Shown here piece after piece: positions 47,405 through 58,111 of a stretch of 64,000 bases of DNA; within the stretch, counting starts at the first letter, position 1; every line of letters starts with the position of its first letter. Under the pieces are notes generated by a model. The model had not been told where the DNA came from and made no database searches. It saw only the letters and a program-made list of their open reading frames with translations. The stretch is from contig CM060843.1 in assembly GCA_030762175.1 (NCBI GenBank), forward strand, positions 115,163,369 through 115,227,368, read 5' to 3'. Source of the stretch: Metallyticus violacea (lineage: Eukaryota > Arthropoda > Insecta > Mantodea > Metallyticidae). Position numbers and translations under genes: made by a program.

Positions 47405-47940
47405 AATGAATTGCTCACCACTAACGCGTAATATCTACTTACAAATTCCGTCATCTCTTTATGGCATAGTTTTTGACACGATGAAACTAAAAATTTCCTT
47501 TAAGCCAATCTGTCATGTCTTTATGCTACCTATTTTACCCGAAGGGACCAACACATACCCAATATGTAGCATTATTTATACGTCTGTGATTTTTGCAATG
47601 CATTAGTATATGAATATTATTATTAATTTCGTTTTTACTATCATTTTTTTTTTTTTTTTTTTACTATTGGAGAGAGAAACTCTCAAAGTTTTGTTCTCTA
47701 CTACCTGCTATCTAGTAGTTATGCCTGTGGGCTCCATGTGTCACCAAATGATATAAATGTAATGAAAATCAAAGTCGATCACTTACCATTGTCCAGCGTC
47801 ACTTCCGCACGAAATGTAGGAAGAGTTCACCCTCCGATGTTTTCATTCACTAAATATATGCACCGTTTGTGAAGGCGGATTGCTTGCGTAAAGGTAAAGG
47901 CAGTAGATGTCCCTCCATGTCAGTCGTGATTGTTCACTCA
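47405..47940. other. unassigned sequence with a T tract
   Basis: No gene was recognised. There is a run of 19 T at 47644-47662. Confidence 0.3.
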
Positions 47941-48071
47941 TTAGACTTAACGTCGTAAGGCCGTGCTGCTCTTGCACTTACATGCACTGAACTTCCTTTC
48001 TTCTTTTCCTTTACAACCTGTTCCACCTTGGAACCTCGTAAAGTCTACTCCCTATTGGTTGAGACTCGCTA

Positions 48072-48098
48072 GAATTTTCGAGAATCGATGTGACGTCA
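48072..48098 (+). promoter_or_regulatory. heat-shock-element and CRE motif pair
   Basis: GAAttTTCgaGAA (48072-48084) is a perfect three-unit heat-shock-type element. TGACGTCA (48091-48098), the palindromic CREB/ATF site, follows six bases later. An inverted CCAAT box (ATTGG, 48054-48058) lies just upstream. The stretch 47940-48180 is richer in CpG than its surroundings. AATAAA occurs at 48288-48293. No TATA box or start was assigned. It may be a host promoter or part of an LTR. Confidence 0.35.
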
Positions 48099-48099
48099 G

Positions 48100-48680
48100 A
48101 ACTTTATGTATGGGCTTTCAAGCTCGTCTTTCCTGCTGTCAGAGGGAGCGCCAAATGTAAGGGGCTGAAACGTCTACGCCATTTAATTTCAAAATGTTAG
48201 GCTTATAGCCCTCTCCAGTGACCAAGGCTACACTTAGGTTATATTGTACTTATTTAATTTCTTTTAATTCAATTTTGTGGTAATGTTAATAAAGTTGCTT
48301 AGAGGTTTAACCTTTTATCGTTATAAATTGAGGCTGGTATTCAAGTTCTAGTTTGTTTTTAAACATAGTTTGTAAAGTACTTAGCCATTAGTTTTTTCTA
48401 GTTTGTAAATTGGAGACGAGCGGTTTTTCTTATATGCCTATTTTTCTATGCAATTTTGGTATTGCTCTCTTGGGAAATAGTCGGCATTAATGCTGCTTTT
48501 GTGAATGAGAGTAGTGTTGCTCAATGCAAGCTTGATGAGCCTTTCGATCTGAGGTTTTTATACTTTTTCACGTTATCTTAAATAAAAATTTAAAATATTC
48601 CTGTTATTAATTAGGGAATGCGGTTATTAGTAATGTGTTAGATTTTTAAACGCTTACCAAACACTTGTTGCAAGAAGGCA
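48100..48680. other. unassigned sequence
   Basis: Apart from an AATAAA at 48288 nothing was recognised. Confidence 0.3.
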
Positions 48681-48682
48681 GA

Positions 48683-48996
48683 GTCTTAGTATTTTCCTTC
48701 TTAATGTCGGTGATAGAATAATCGATTCAACCATTATATGATATAACTTAAAGAAAATTTAAATTATAAACAATACTTATACTGATATCTACATTAATTA
48801 ATATAAAAAAGATGCATATAAATTTAAAGCTAAAAGCAGTCTTAGTATTTTCCTTCTTAATATCGGTGAAACAATATCGATTCAACCATTATATGATATA
48901 ACTTAAATATTCAAGGAAAAATTAAATTATAAACAATACTTATACTGAAATCTGCTTAATTTAATATAAAAAGATGCTTATAAATTTAAAGCTAAA
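48683..48996 (+). repeat. two-copy tandem duplication, about 157-bp unit
   Basis: The unit starting GTCTTAGTATTTTCCTTCTT occurs at 48683-48838 and again, head to tail, at 48839-48996. The copies share long blocks (for example TTCAACCATTATATGATATA) and differ by scattered substitutions and small indels. Nothing in the unit looks coding. It is an old local duplication, not a dispersed repeat as far as this window shows. Confidence 0.95.
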
Positions 48997-49060
48997 ATAC
49001 AAGATACGGAGAAAATATGTGCAAAGAATTTGCAAGTAGAAAGAGAGTTAAAAATAGCCA

Positions 49061-49156
49061 CCTCAAGAATAGGAATAAATGTCCTTGGAAGTTTCATAAT
49101 GGTGCTGCCGTCTTCAGCTTCGCTTATGTGTTTATGGATTGTCAAAGAGACTGAAA
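49061..49156 (-). CDS. possible internal exon, unrecognised
   Basis: On the minus strand an acceptor TGTTATGTTTTCAG precedes SLTIHKHISEAEDGSTIMKL followed by PRTFIPILE, ending at a donor-like GAG|GTGGCT. The stretch looks like protein. About 400 bases upstream on the same strand, 49560-49707 is open and encodes a hydrophobic segment (VPLLLFLTVISLYLFVTLIM) ending at a strong donor TTG|GTAAGA. The phases of these two pieces do not fit directly, so either another exon lies between or one is spurious. Confidence 0.2.
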
Positions 49157-49689
49157 ACATAACAGCTTGCTCGTGTTTAAAATGAGCTGTCTTATGCGAT
49201 ATACATCAGGTGAATGTCAACCAGCTCTTCTTGGGGGAAACGATGAGCTATAACACTCCTTTCTACCAACATGCAGTTTATAGAATAAATGCAGTACATA
49301 ATGAAATGAACTGAATTTAAAGTACACTACACTTACTCATACTTACTTAATACTTCCTCGAAAACTGTACACTGGGTGAGTGTGCGAGACTTGTGGTTAG
49401 ATTTAGGGCTACTTATGATTATGCCTCCGCCCATGAACGTTTTACAGTTCACTAGCTATAAACACACATCACATTGCAACACAGCTATGACGTCATCCGT
49501 ATCGAAGCCTGTAGATTCACATTGAAGTGTCTTAAGACTATAAGTTTGCATTCTTACCAAGCCCCCTTTCTTTGCAGATATTTTTCCGTGCCCATTATAC
49601 CTGCTGAGAACCATTATCAGTGTCACAAATAAATATAACGAGATAACAGTAAGAAATAGCAAGAGAGGAACACGTAAACACAAGTCATC

Positions 49690-51365
49690 ATCAACATGAC
49701 CTTTAATGAAAGCTTAGAATTGGCAGTAGCAAGTAATAAAATATCCTATGGGGGATACCTTGTTTAGAAGGCAAGTTTGGGTCCATGCGAGGGAAAATCT
49801 AACTGAAGAAGTCTTTGGGAGCACCAGAACAGCCAAAGGAAGAAAGTCTAGACGCACCTCCTATAGAAAAACAGTAGTAAGTAATAGTTCTATTAGTACA
49901 GAAGGCATTTAATTCTAAACAGTGGTTCTTAAGGATTTTTTTTAATTTCACAGAAAACTATTGAGAAGTATTTAATAAAGAAATTACAAACATTTACCTG
50001 CGGTAATCTTAGTTGTACTATTAAATTAAATATATTACTTCATGACAAAATTACAGTTCTTAATCTTTTACTGAATTCCTTTTCTTTAATTAAAGCTTAA
50101 ACACCATCTCTTCGTGGATTTCACAAAGTTTTGTAAAATTAGGTCCAATATTTTGACATTTTTTTTTAATTACGAACTCTTCTCATCTAAACTGTCAATA
50201 GGATTGAGATCGAGAGATTGAGCCGTATTTTAAGTTATTTTTGTATATTTCAGATTAGCCATCATTTTTATTAACCATAGCCTTATGCTTGGGATTGTCT
50301 TGCTGAAATATAAACGTTTACTGGATTCCCATTTTTAGCAATTTTTTTTTTCATTACATGACATTCTTAATTATGCATGTTGCCATCGGTGAAGTAAATA
50401 GTACCAACTCTTTTCGGAAGCATATACATTGTCACTGACTCAACTTGTATTTATTTGACTGCGTTTCTCATCCTCCATACTCTTTCGATTCCCTCCAATG
50501 CAAACATGTAATAAATTGTTTCGAGAAAGCGAGCATCAACTGTACAAATATTTATTTTCATCTCTTGTGACCAAATCGCATATTTTAACTTATAATATTA
50601 TAATATTTAAATACCTATTTAATTAAAATATTATATACATTTAACCAAAATTCTCTCGTCTAAAAATTATTGTTTCTTACTGTACACAAAAGTCAAAGAC
50701 AAATAATCTAATAGATTGAACTGGGCAACTTTTTCATGAATTCACAAATGATCCGGTTATGTTGTTTCCTTACTTGTGCCTGGCTGTACATGACTAAACA
50801 CTTGATGAATCCAAAGAAAGTTTACACAGTCAGCGGAAAACCAAAGAACCTTCGATAATGTTCAGTGTCAGAAATACTAATATAAATTTAATTTTAAAAC
50901 TCTTTTAATAAATTGTCAAAACCAGTCATTTTTATACTCACAGCTTTCTTAACGGGACATTAATAATTTTATTCATTGTTTAGTAGATAATTCTCTTATA
51001 CATTAGTGATCACATCCACCAACTATCTTAAGACGATCGCAAAATGTGTTACAGTGATACGGGAAAACTTTAAATATTAGCAAAGTACCAATGGCAGTGT
51101 TAACATTTTAATTGAAGGTATAATTAAATCAAATTTAAATAAATAAAACAATTTAATCCTGAGATACTTTACAAGTATTTAGCTTTTGATATGCACAAAG
51201 AAATATGAAAATCGTTCTGTGCTTAAAACATTTCCTATCGTGTTATATGAAAGCTGGGAAAACTAATAGCTACACATTATCCACAATGCATAGTAATAAG
51301 TGAGAACACTGGTGTTACTAGCATCGGTAGAGAGAAGCACCTATTTAAGTGAATTTTATATATAC
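49690..51365. other. unassigned AT-rich sequence
   Basis: No gene or repeat was recognised. Confidence 0.3.
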
Positions 51366-51368
51366 ATA

Positions 51369-51470
51369 AATTAACAGTAATAATAAAAGTAGATAAGGAT
51401 AAAACACTTAAAGTTACACTAATTTCAAGTGTGACTTTATCTAAGTGTTACTTTATTTTTATTTTTCATT

Positions 51471-51508
<38 letters not shown>

Positions 51509-51695
51509 CGATCTCAAGTGTGATTTTATCTTAGTGTTTTATCCTTTTCTACTTTTATAATTACTGTTAATTTGTTACATTGTTAATATTGTTACTTTAT
51601 TTTTATTTTTATTTTATATATATATATATTAGCAATTACTAATCTGTGACTTTTTCTAAGTGTTTTATCCTATTCTGCTTTTCTAGTGATTGTTA
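51369..51695. repeat. fold-back repeat with (TA)n centre and extra arm
   Basis: Arm 1 (51369-51410, beginning AATTAACAGTAATAATAAAA) is almost the exact reverse complement of arm 2 (51531-51572). They enclose about 120 bases with a (TA)n tract (51474-51507). A third copy of the arm-2 side (TAAGTGTTTTATCCTATTCT, 51658-51695) follows after a second, shorter (TA)n. The inner sequence TCAAGTGTGAYTTTATCT also repeats directly at 51425 and 51514. This is a MITE-like or fold-back structure with partial tandem duplication. Confidence 0.75.
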
Positions 51696-51699
51696 TTTT

Positions 51700-51812
51700 A
51701 CCTACCTACCTACCTACCTACCTACCTACCCACCCACCCACCCACCTACCCACCTACCTACCCACCTACCTACCCACCCACCCACCCAAACAGCCACCCA
51801 CCTACTTACCTA
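51700..51812. repeat. (CCTA/CCCA)n tetranucleotide satellite
   Basis: About 110 bases of CCTA and CCCA units in mixed order, with a few AAACAG-type interruptions near the end. It directly abuts the fold-back repeat on one side and an M1 element on the other. Confidence 0.95.
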
Positions 51813-51817
51813 TATAT

Positions 51818-52388
51818 GGGGTTCCAAAAATGTATACACACTTTCACAGTTGATATTTAATTAATAAATTTCAAAATTAAGCCGGAAAAACAGTAATGTG
51901 TAGTATGATGTTCCGTATGATAGCGTTGCTACGTGACAAGTAAATCAACAATGAACAAATGAAGCTAAGATTATCGTATGATGTTATGAATGGATGTGAC
52001 TAACATTACGTTATGCTAGCATAACATTACGTTATGCTAGCGTTGCTACTGCAAAATAGAGACAAGTTTATCGTATGAACACCGGAAAGCAATTTTGAAG
52101 TGGTATTTGAAAGTCGAGAATGTTGTTGAAGTTCAAAGACATTGGAGACGTGTGTACAGAACAGAACCGCCGTTGGACTTCTACCTTTGGGGATGGTGTA
52201 TACCGTAGAAAACCAGTTACACTGGCAGAACTTTAGGAGGAAATTGAAACGGCATGTACTGAAATACTGAGGACAATTTCGTAAACGTTACTAAATCAGT
52301 AGTTCAACTTACTCAGAAATGTATCGACGTCGATGGTGGGCATTTAAGCAACTGTTGTAACTGTAAAAGTCTAAGACGATTAATGCTG
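51818..52388 (+). mobile_element. M1 mariner-like element, internally deleted
   Basis: The left terminal repeat GTTCCAAAAATGTATACACAC is at 51821-51841. The transposase N-terminus follows (equivalents of KAILKWYLK and VQRHWRRVCTEQ). At about 52170 it joins directly to LDFYLWG-like sequence from the end of the catalytic domain, then to the C-terminal TLAELxEEIETACTEILRT region. About 200 codons are deleted. The right terminal repeat is missing or too diverged; similarity stops near 52388. A 21-base segment is tandemly doubled at 52001-52042. The joint differs from those in the 5396 and 56092 copies. Confidence 0.8.
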
Positions 52389-52488
52389 ATCATCTCATGT
52401 ATTATTGATATCAAATTGTACAAAAAGCAACATTTAACGACTGAGCTTGGCTACATGTTACAATTCGGCCTTCTTCTTGATGGCATAG

Positions 52489-52660
52489 GAATCCTCCCTT
52501 AGCGGCATGGACGAGCTCATCTACAACACAGTCAGCAATCGTTTTGGTGTTTCTGACTGCTGCCTCGCAAGCTCCAGTCCAAAGCAGTCAGGATGCTTGA
52601 ATGACACACCTCACATCAACAGCCTATCTCCTTACAATAACCAGTTACATAACCAGTACG
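52489..52660 (+). CDS. best candidate host coding exon, unrecognised protein
   Basis: An acceptor (CTTCTTGATGGCATAG, ending at 52488) is followed by an open frame. It contains [18 protein letters not shown] from the ATG at 52507 and then [20 protein letters not shown], and ends exactly at a consensus donor, TACG|GTGAGT (GT at 52661-52662). The exon is 172 bases and ends in phase 1. Codons end mostly in C or G (GAC GAG CTC ATC TAC AAC), unlike the AT-rich surroundings. An in-frame TAG sits right at the acceptor, so the frame begins with the exon or with the ATG. The residues are polar and Ser/Asn-rich, as in the N-terminal part of regulatory proteins, but I cannot name the gene. A SINE-B lies 108 bases downstream, in what would be the intron. 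Confidence 0.5.
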
Positions 52661-52767
52661 GTGAGTGTTCCTTGTGTCCTAAATTTATTATGTCCGATAC
52701 CATTACTTACAGAATATTCTCTCCTGCAAGTGGAGGATTTGGAATGCATGCTTCACATCACGACCTA

Positions 52768-53063
52768 ACCGCCACGGGTGGCCGAGGTCGTTAAGGCATG
52801 GACTCGTGAGCGGGAGGTCTGCGGTTCGAATCCCGCCAGGACCGTCCTCCCTGACTGGGGTTTTTTCCAGGTTTTCCTCAGTCTTCATAACTGGCAAATG
52901 CCGGGGAGGTACCTAAATTTAGGCCTGGAACGCTTCCTTCCTTAAAAAAAAAATCCTTTCCCAATATATCATTTCATCTCATGTATCATCAGTGTCCACC
53001 GCCTGTGGTGCCTCTGTAGTAAAAACGGGCGTTAAACACTACTCAAAAAAAAAAAAAAAAACC
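52768..53063 (+). mobile_element. SINE-B, full length with target duplication
   Basis: The most complete SINE-B here. A box TGGCCGAGGTCGTTAAGGC (52779-52797) and B box GGTTCGAATCC (52823-52833) form a tRNA-Leu or tRNA-Ser-like head. The body follows with CAGGTTTTCCTCAGTC, GCAAATGCCGGGGAGGTACC, CCACCGCCTGTGGTGCCTC and GGGCGTTAAACACTACTC, then a 17-A tail (53045-53061). The target duplication is TCACGACCTA at 52758-52767 and 53064-53073. An internal A-run (52946-52955) divides the body. Confidence 0.95.
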
Positions 53064-53287
53064 TCACGACCTACCATAATTTTTTTCCTCGTTTTTTCGC
53101 CCATGTATCATAAGGCAGTTGGAGACACTCCACTATTGGGCACTGTGCCTTTCGGTAACGTTTTGCTGCATATTATCCAGCTGAATATGTAGATACTTCA
53201 CATTCTTTTCTTTCACTGTAATGTAGTCTTGAAATAACATGAGAAAATCTGGACATTACCACAGTTCTAACGATCAAGCAGGTTTAT

Positions 53288-53455
53288 TTATTGAACTTCT
53301 GCCAGTTGTACTACTATCAAATTTCCGTCAGTATCTACCAGTACAGCCTCGGCTGCAAACGTATCCATAGGGCCACCAAGATTCCTTCCTACTTCTTCCA
53401 ACTCCCTAACCGGATAAAAACTATTCGTTATTGCAGACGAACTGCGGAAGTGATG
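53288..53455 (-). CDS. possible 3'-terminal coding exon, unrecognised
   Basis: The minus strand is open for 55 codons with coding-like composition: SFYPVRELEEVGRNLGGPMD, then TFAAEAVLVDTDGNLIVVQL and a TAA stop at 53288-53290. An AATAAA overlaps the stop. An acceptor-like ACATCACTTCCGCAG lies at the upstream edge (near 53443). The opposite strand reads as low-complexity Ser/Thr, as expected of an antisense frame. The protein is not recognised. It could be the last exon of a host gene or part of a mobile element, and it is on the other strand from the exon at 52489. Confidence 0.35.
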   Translation of the reverse strand, partial: HHFRSSSAITNSFYPVRELEEVGRNLGGPMDTFAAEAVLVDTDGNLIVVQLAEVQ

Positions 53456-53989
53456 TCAAGGGAATCTTTCTAATTTTGAATTATATATATATGGATCAAA
53501 TTTTGTGTGTCGCAAGGAAGGAATGCTAATGGCGTCATTATAGTTTACGAGATTGATGCGGCAATTGGGTGTCCGTGTTTCGGCTAGCACTTTATAGTTT
53601 GGAGGATGTATCACAAGCAGGCTGCCCTGGTACTGCAGCATATTACATGGAGCTATTTAATATCTGCTGAAGGTGTGTAAACTATGGATAGTAAGATAAT
53701 TGGCTGCAGAGGTAGGAACAACTCATCCTACGCAGTATCGAAAATCTTGCTTGGATATCTGTTGAGTGTCTCATTATGTTAAGAATGTTCAAAAAGACAC
53801 CGTTACATGCAACTATTTGATATGTTTCACCAGGAAATATCACGCATTTATTGACCGAATCATCGTACTGCATGAAACGTGGGAGCTATCTTACGAATCA
53901 GAACTGAAAATGGCACAATAAATGGCAATAAATGGCACAACTAGCTGACTCAAAAATCTGCGTCAAGTATTTCGAAATGTGAAAGTGAT

Positions 53990-54240
53990 GTTTATAGTGA
54001 GGGATTTACTGTGGTGGTAGGAAATAAGGCATCCTCCGTATTCGCCAAATATGAGCCCATGTGATTTCAATTTCTTTCTCAACGAATTATCACAGTGAAA
54101 GCATTTTAATCAAGGTAAGAGCAATAAGGTGCCCAATAGCTCACATAAACGAAAACATACTGCTGCTAATTTTCAGCCTAATCCAGACATGTGGCAAATA
54201 GTTATAGACGTTTATATTACAACGAGGAAAATAACAAAAA
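53990..54240 (+). pseudogene. mariner/Tc1-type transposase C-terminal fragment
   Basis: HPPYSPNMSPCDFNFF (54030-54077) is the conserved motif around the third catalytic Asp (in CDF) of mariner-type transposases. A stop follows ten codons later, then KHFNQ and, in another frame, weak C-terminal similarity to about 54240. The first two Asp regions are not visible upstream. It is a short relic of a fourth transposase lineage, distinct in sequence from M1-M3. Confidence 0.6.
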
Positions 54241-54544
54241 GTTGATTATAGAATAAAGAATATTTTATATGTATAGTCAGTAATATTATCAACCCTAGTG
54301 TGTTATAATAAAATATACTAATAATAATTAAAAGTGATTGAAATTATGCTCCTAGTTTGTATTCCAATACTTTAAACTAAAATCACTGTTAATTAAAATA
54401 TATAAGTTTTTATTTTAAACACGCTGTTATGCCCTATATTAAAATAGTACCTTCCTATCATTTGAATTTGCTTTGCTTCAAAGTTGTAATTAATAAGGTT
54501 AATTATATTTGAAATCTAAAGCTTTAGATTTATCTGGTATTCAT

Positions 54545-54546
<2 letters not shown>

Positions 54547-54597
<51 letters not shown>
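54547..54597. repeat. (TTA)n microsatellite
   Basis: About seventeen uninterrupted TTA units. Confidence 0.95.
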
Positions 54598-54639
54598 GGT
54601 ATTTTTAGATAGTAAGATGACAATTATGACAGCGGTGGA

Positions 54640-55240
54640 GCTACGTTGAAGATGACAATGATATTGAAGCTCTAACAAGAACGATAGAGAGGCAGAATGA
54701 CTTATCTAAGAGTGTTCCGGACAAAAACGGATTTCCAAAGCTCCGGGATTTGTAATGCCCTTGACTGGAGGATGGGTAGTAGTGTGCATTAGCGTGGCTG
54801 ATGTCCATATAAAGAACTCCGGAGATGGAAATATGGGAGTTCCGTCAGGAACAGCAAGCCGACGGAAATGGAGGCTGAGGGAAGTGAGATTGGACGAACA
54901 GCAGAAGTATGATCCTGCTAGTCCATTTCGCTTATCTCTCAGCAGCTTCGGTGGCGCGCTGCAGTTAAAACTCTGCTTTCCGTAAGGTTTGATGGCATTT
55001 TCACGGATATAAAAATAATAAAACAATACTATCTGTCAGGCACTGAAGCTGAAATAAGCCTCTTCGAGGCTTATAGCGCAGGAAAATGTCGCCGGGTAGA
55101 CCTGATCGTGATCGGTTGAACAATGGTTATGGGGCAATGCTGGTATTAGAGGAGAGAGTTGCAGCTCTATTTTCCCCCACGTTGCGGACTGGGGGAGTGC
55201 AAATAAAATATATAGTATTTACCAACCTACGCTCTGTATC
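54640..55240. other. GC-elevated segment with overlapping open frames
   Basis: The minus strand is open for 106 codons (54706-55026, for example FRRLAVPDGTPIFPSPEF) and the plus strand for 76 codons (54755-54985). Neither resembles a known protein and no good splice sites frame them. It could be an old repeat or an exon. Confidence 0.2.
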
Positions 55241-56090
55241 CCATAGACCGTGCTTCATGGTCTGTACTTTCTTCCGTTCAGATAAAATAAATTACCTTTT
55301 ATAAACTACTTTTAACCTGAGAAAAGTACATCATTGTTTAGAAACTCAACTGTGCTGCATCAGATTTCGCCAAAATCATTTTGGAGGGGCTGCAGTACTT
55401 TTATAAGTTACTCTGTTCCTATGAAGTTTTAGTTACGTTCACAATAAAAGGACGTGTATAAAAAGGAACTATACAATAGCTATGACGGCAGTACTACTTC
55501 TAACCCTAGCAATGCAGATACTAAAATATGCAGCAAGGCGAGAGGGAACGGGGTATATGTATCGGGCTTCAGTTATAAACCTTATCCGCTCAAGCGGTGT
55601 TTTTCGCCTGGGCTACTAAGTGTGCCCAGCCGGCAAGGCCTTTACTTCAACTCCGCTTCTTAAAACGTGTATACCACTACACCTTTAAAACTTGTTGCAA
55701 TTGTCCTCCCTCGAAAAACAGACATTGTGTCGGGAAAACACGCTGCAGTTAGTTCGGCCACCATAATGTTACTGATTTCATTAGTAACGCTTTCTTATAC
55801 ATCTCAAAATCTCCTTGTGCTCATTTCCAGTGATTTTATGGGCGAAAGTTAAAATTTTGAGTCAATTTTATCCAGTTTTTCCTCTATTGAAACTGCAAGT
55901 TTTGGTCGTAATTTTTGTTCTGCACTGAGCCAGTAGATTCTAATATGAATTGCAACTTGAAAGATAATTGATAAGGTAATTGATAAAGAAAAATCTGAAT
56001 AAAGTTCGCTCACATATGAGCTATTGATTTTTAAAATATCTCTATAACTATTATCTAGAACTAACTGCATTCGCTTTCTCGAATAAATGT
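55240..56090. other. unassigned sequence
   Basis: No gene or repeat was recognised. A richer patch lies at 55540-55660. Confidence 0.3.
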
Positions 56091-56091
56091 A

Positions 56092-56811
56092 TAGAGGGTG
56101 CCAAAAAATGTATACACACTTCAAGCAAAGAAAAAACTGTGTTTACATAACAAAAGATTAGCACTAATCATCTTAGACTTTTACAGTGACAACAGTTGCT
56201 CAAAATGCCCACTATCGACGTTGATACACTTCTGAGTACGTTGAACTACTGATTGAGCAACGTTTGCGAAAGTGTCCTCAGCGATTGCAGCACTTGCCGT
56301 TTCAATTTCTTCCCAAAGTGCTGCCAGTATAGCTGGTTTTCTATGGTATACAACATACTTAAGAGTTCCCCATAGGCAAACGATCGCGGTGGAAACTCAA
56401 TCGGACCTCTTCGCCCTATCCAGTGCCTTGGATCCAGTGTGCGGGGCTTGTTGCTGTGGAGGTCTCCTAGATCTGCCCTTGTGAACATCGTATATGGTAC
56501 CACATTTGTTTCAAATTTGTCTCGAATGAGTGCAATTGTTACTCGCGTTGGTTCTGTACACACCTCTCCATTGCCTTTGAACTTCAACAACATACTCGGT
56601 TTTCCAATGTCATTTCAAAATTGCTTTTAGCTATTCAAACGATAGTCTTGGCTCCATTTTGTTGTAGCAACACCAGCATAACGTAATGTGAGTCATATTT
56701 ATTTGCAGAACATCATACTACACATTACTGTTGTTTTCCGGTTCAACTTTGAAACATATTAAATAGATATCTACTGTGGACGTGTATATACAACTTTTGA
56801 CATTCTCTGTA
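56092..56811 (-). mobile_element. M1 mariner-like element, internally deleted, with TA duplications
   Basis: The left terminal repeat GGGTGCCAAAAAATGTATAC and its near-complement at 56780-56808 are each flanked by TA, the mariner target. The minus strand is open for 115 codons (56246-56593). It runs from the N-terminal region (VCTEPTRVTIALIRDKFETN) across a deletion joint near 56440 into WIGRRGPIEFPPRS, which normally lies just before the third catalytic Asp. It then continues, frame-shifted, into the C-terminus (LRTLSQTLLNQ). The Asp motif itself is lost or out of frame. The length is about 720 bp. It is closely related to the copy at 5396 but has a different joint. Confidence 0.85.
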
Positions 56812-56814
56812 TAC

Positions 56815-58110
56815 TACCGTGAGATCTGCAGGGAGCAGATTCAGAGACGATGTTCAAGGACATAACAAAGGAAAAGGGAAAGTGTAGTTGAAGTACGGTG
56901 GGCGCCGACCACGGTGTGCCTAATAGCGGAGATGTTAAACACCACTTGAGCGGTCAGGGATTATATCTACAGCTCTATAGTGCACATATAATTATTTTTA
57001 ATGAATGTCCGCGGTTAAGATGTTGTCTACTACCAAATTATCCTGTTTTTCTGCCGAGAACATCAAAGATAAAGATACAACATTCTCGACTGTGGCTTTA
57101 TGCCCCTCCAGAAAAGGTCTCACCGCCACTTAATCAATACCCACAGAGCCCTATGTTAAAGCAGTTATTTGCCCGCTAAATATTCCGATATGCATATTTG
57201 TAAGTATAAGAACTGCTACAGTGCAGGAGCCTCGAGTGTACAAACTGTGACGCGCTTTGCTATACCCTTTTTGTCTGTTTCACATCGATACTTTATAATG
57301 CCATAACTATATTTTCTTGACCGTTTTTCTTTACCCCATATTCCCACTTTTATTATTAAGTTTTAGGGCGTTGCATTCAAATTATTCGTTGTTCTTGAAT
57401 ATTTTCGTAGTAAATACGCAACTGAAAATTTGTGAACACAGTTCTCTCTTGCTTTTCCACATTTCCAATCAGGTTAAACTTGTTTACTTTCTCCGATAGT
57501 TCCTATCAATTTACTTCTATCGTTCGTATTATATTTACCTCACTGGCGAACTTTGCCTGAATCCCCACTGCCCACTGACCCAGAATAATTGAGGTGTGCA
57601 AGCACGAGTAGGTAACAGGGCATATGTACATAAGCAACAGTCAATTTATTGAACAGAATTCCCACTTGCCCTTAGGTCTTGCTAAATTCCCGGCTGAACT
57701 TTGAGCAGGGCTGAAACTATAAAAAACGCTATGTGTCGTTCTGTAGACAATTACAATAATCATTCAATCTCTTTACACAAAATGTTTATTGCGTATACAT
57801 ACTCAAAGAATGCCAATATAAAGAAACACAGCCTAAAAATAAACAAAGAAAAAACTACAAACACGTAATGCTGAAGTCTGCATCTATTATTCCTGTAGAT
57901 GAACTCATGCAAACCTACAGCAGAACAGAAATTACCATAGTAACAATTATATCATTAATTTACTAAAATGTTGTTATCAACTGAGTGTTATTTAACTACG
58001 TTAAGAAATCAGTAAATGTATTACTGAACACACAGCCAATTATTCATTTTCATTTCAGAACTCGTTACTACATAATTATCAAAAATTAACTAGTTAATAT
58101 TAGCTATCAT
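56815..58110. other. unassigned sequence
   Basis: No gene or repeat was recognised. Confidence 0.3.
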
Positions 58111-58111
58111 A

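Noticed and set aside
51646..51864. Plus-strand frame with a Pro/Thr/Tyr/Leu repeat
   Set aside because: It is the translation of the CCTA/CCCA satellite.
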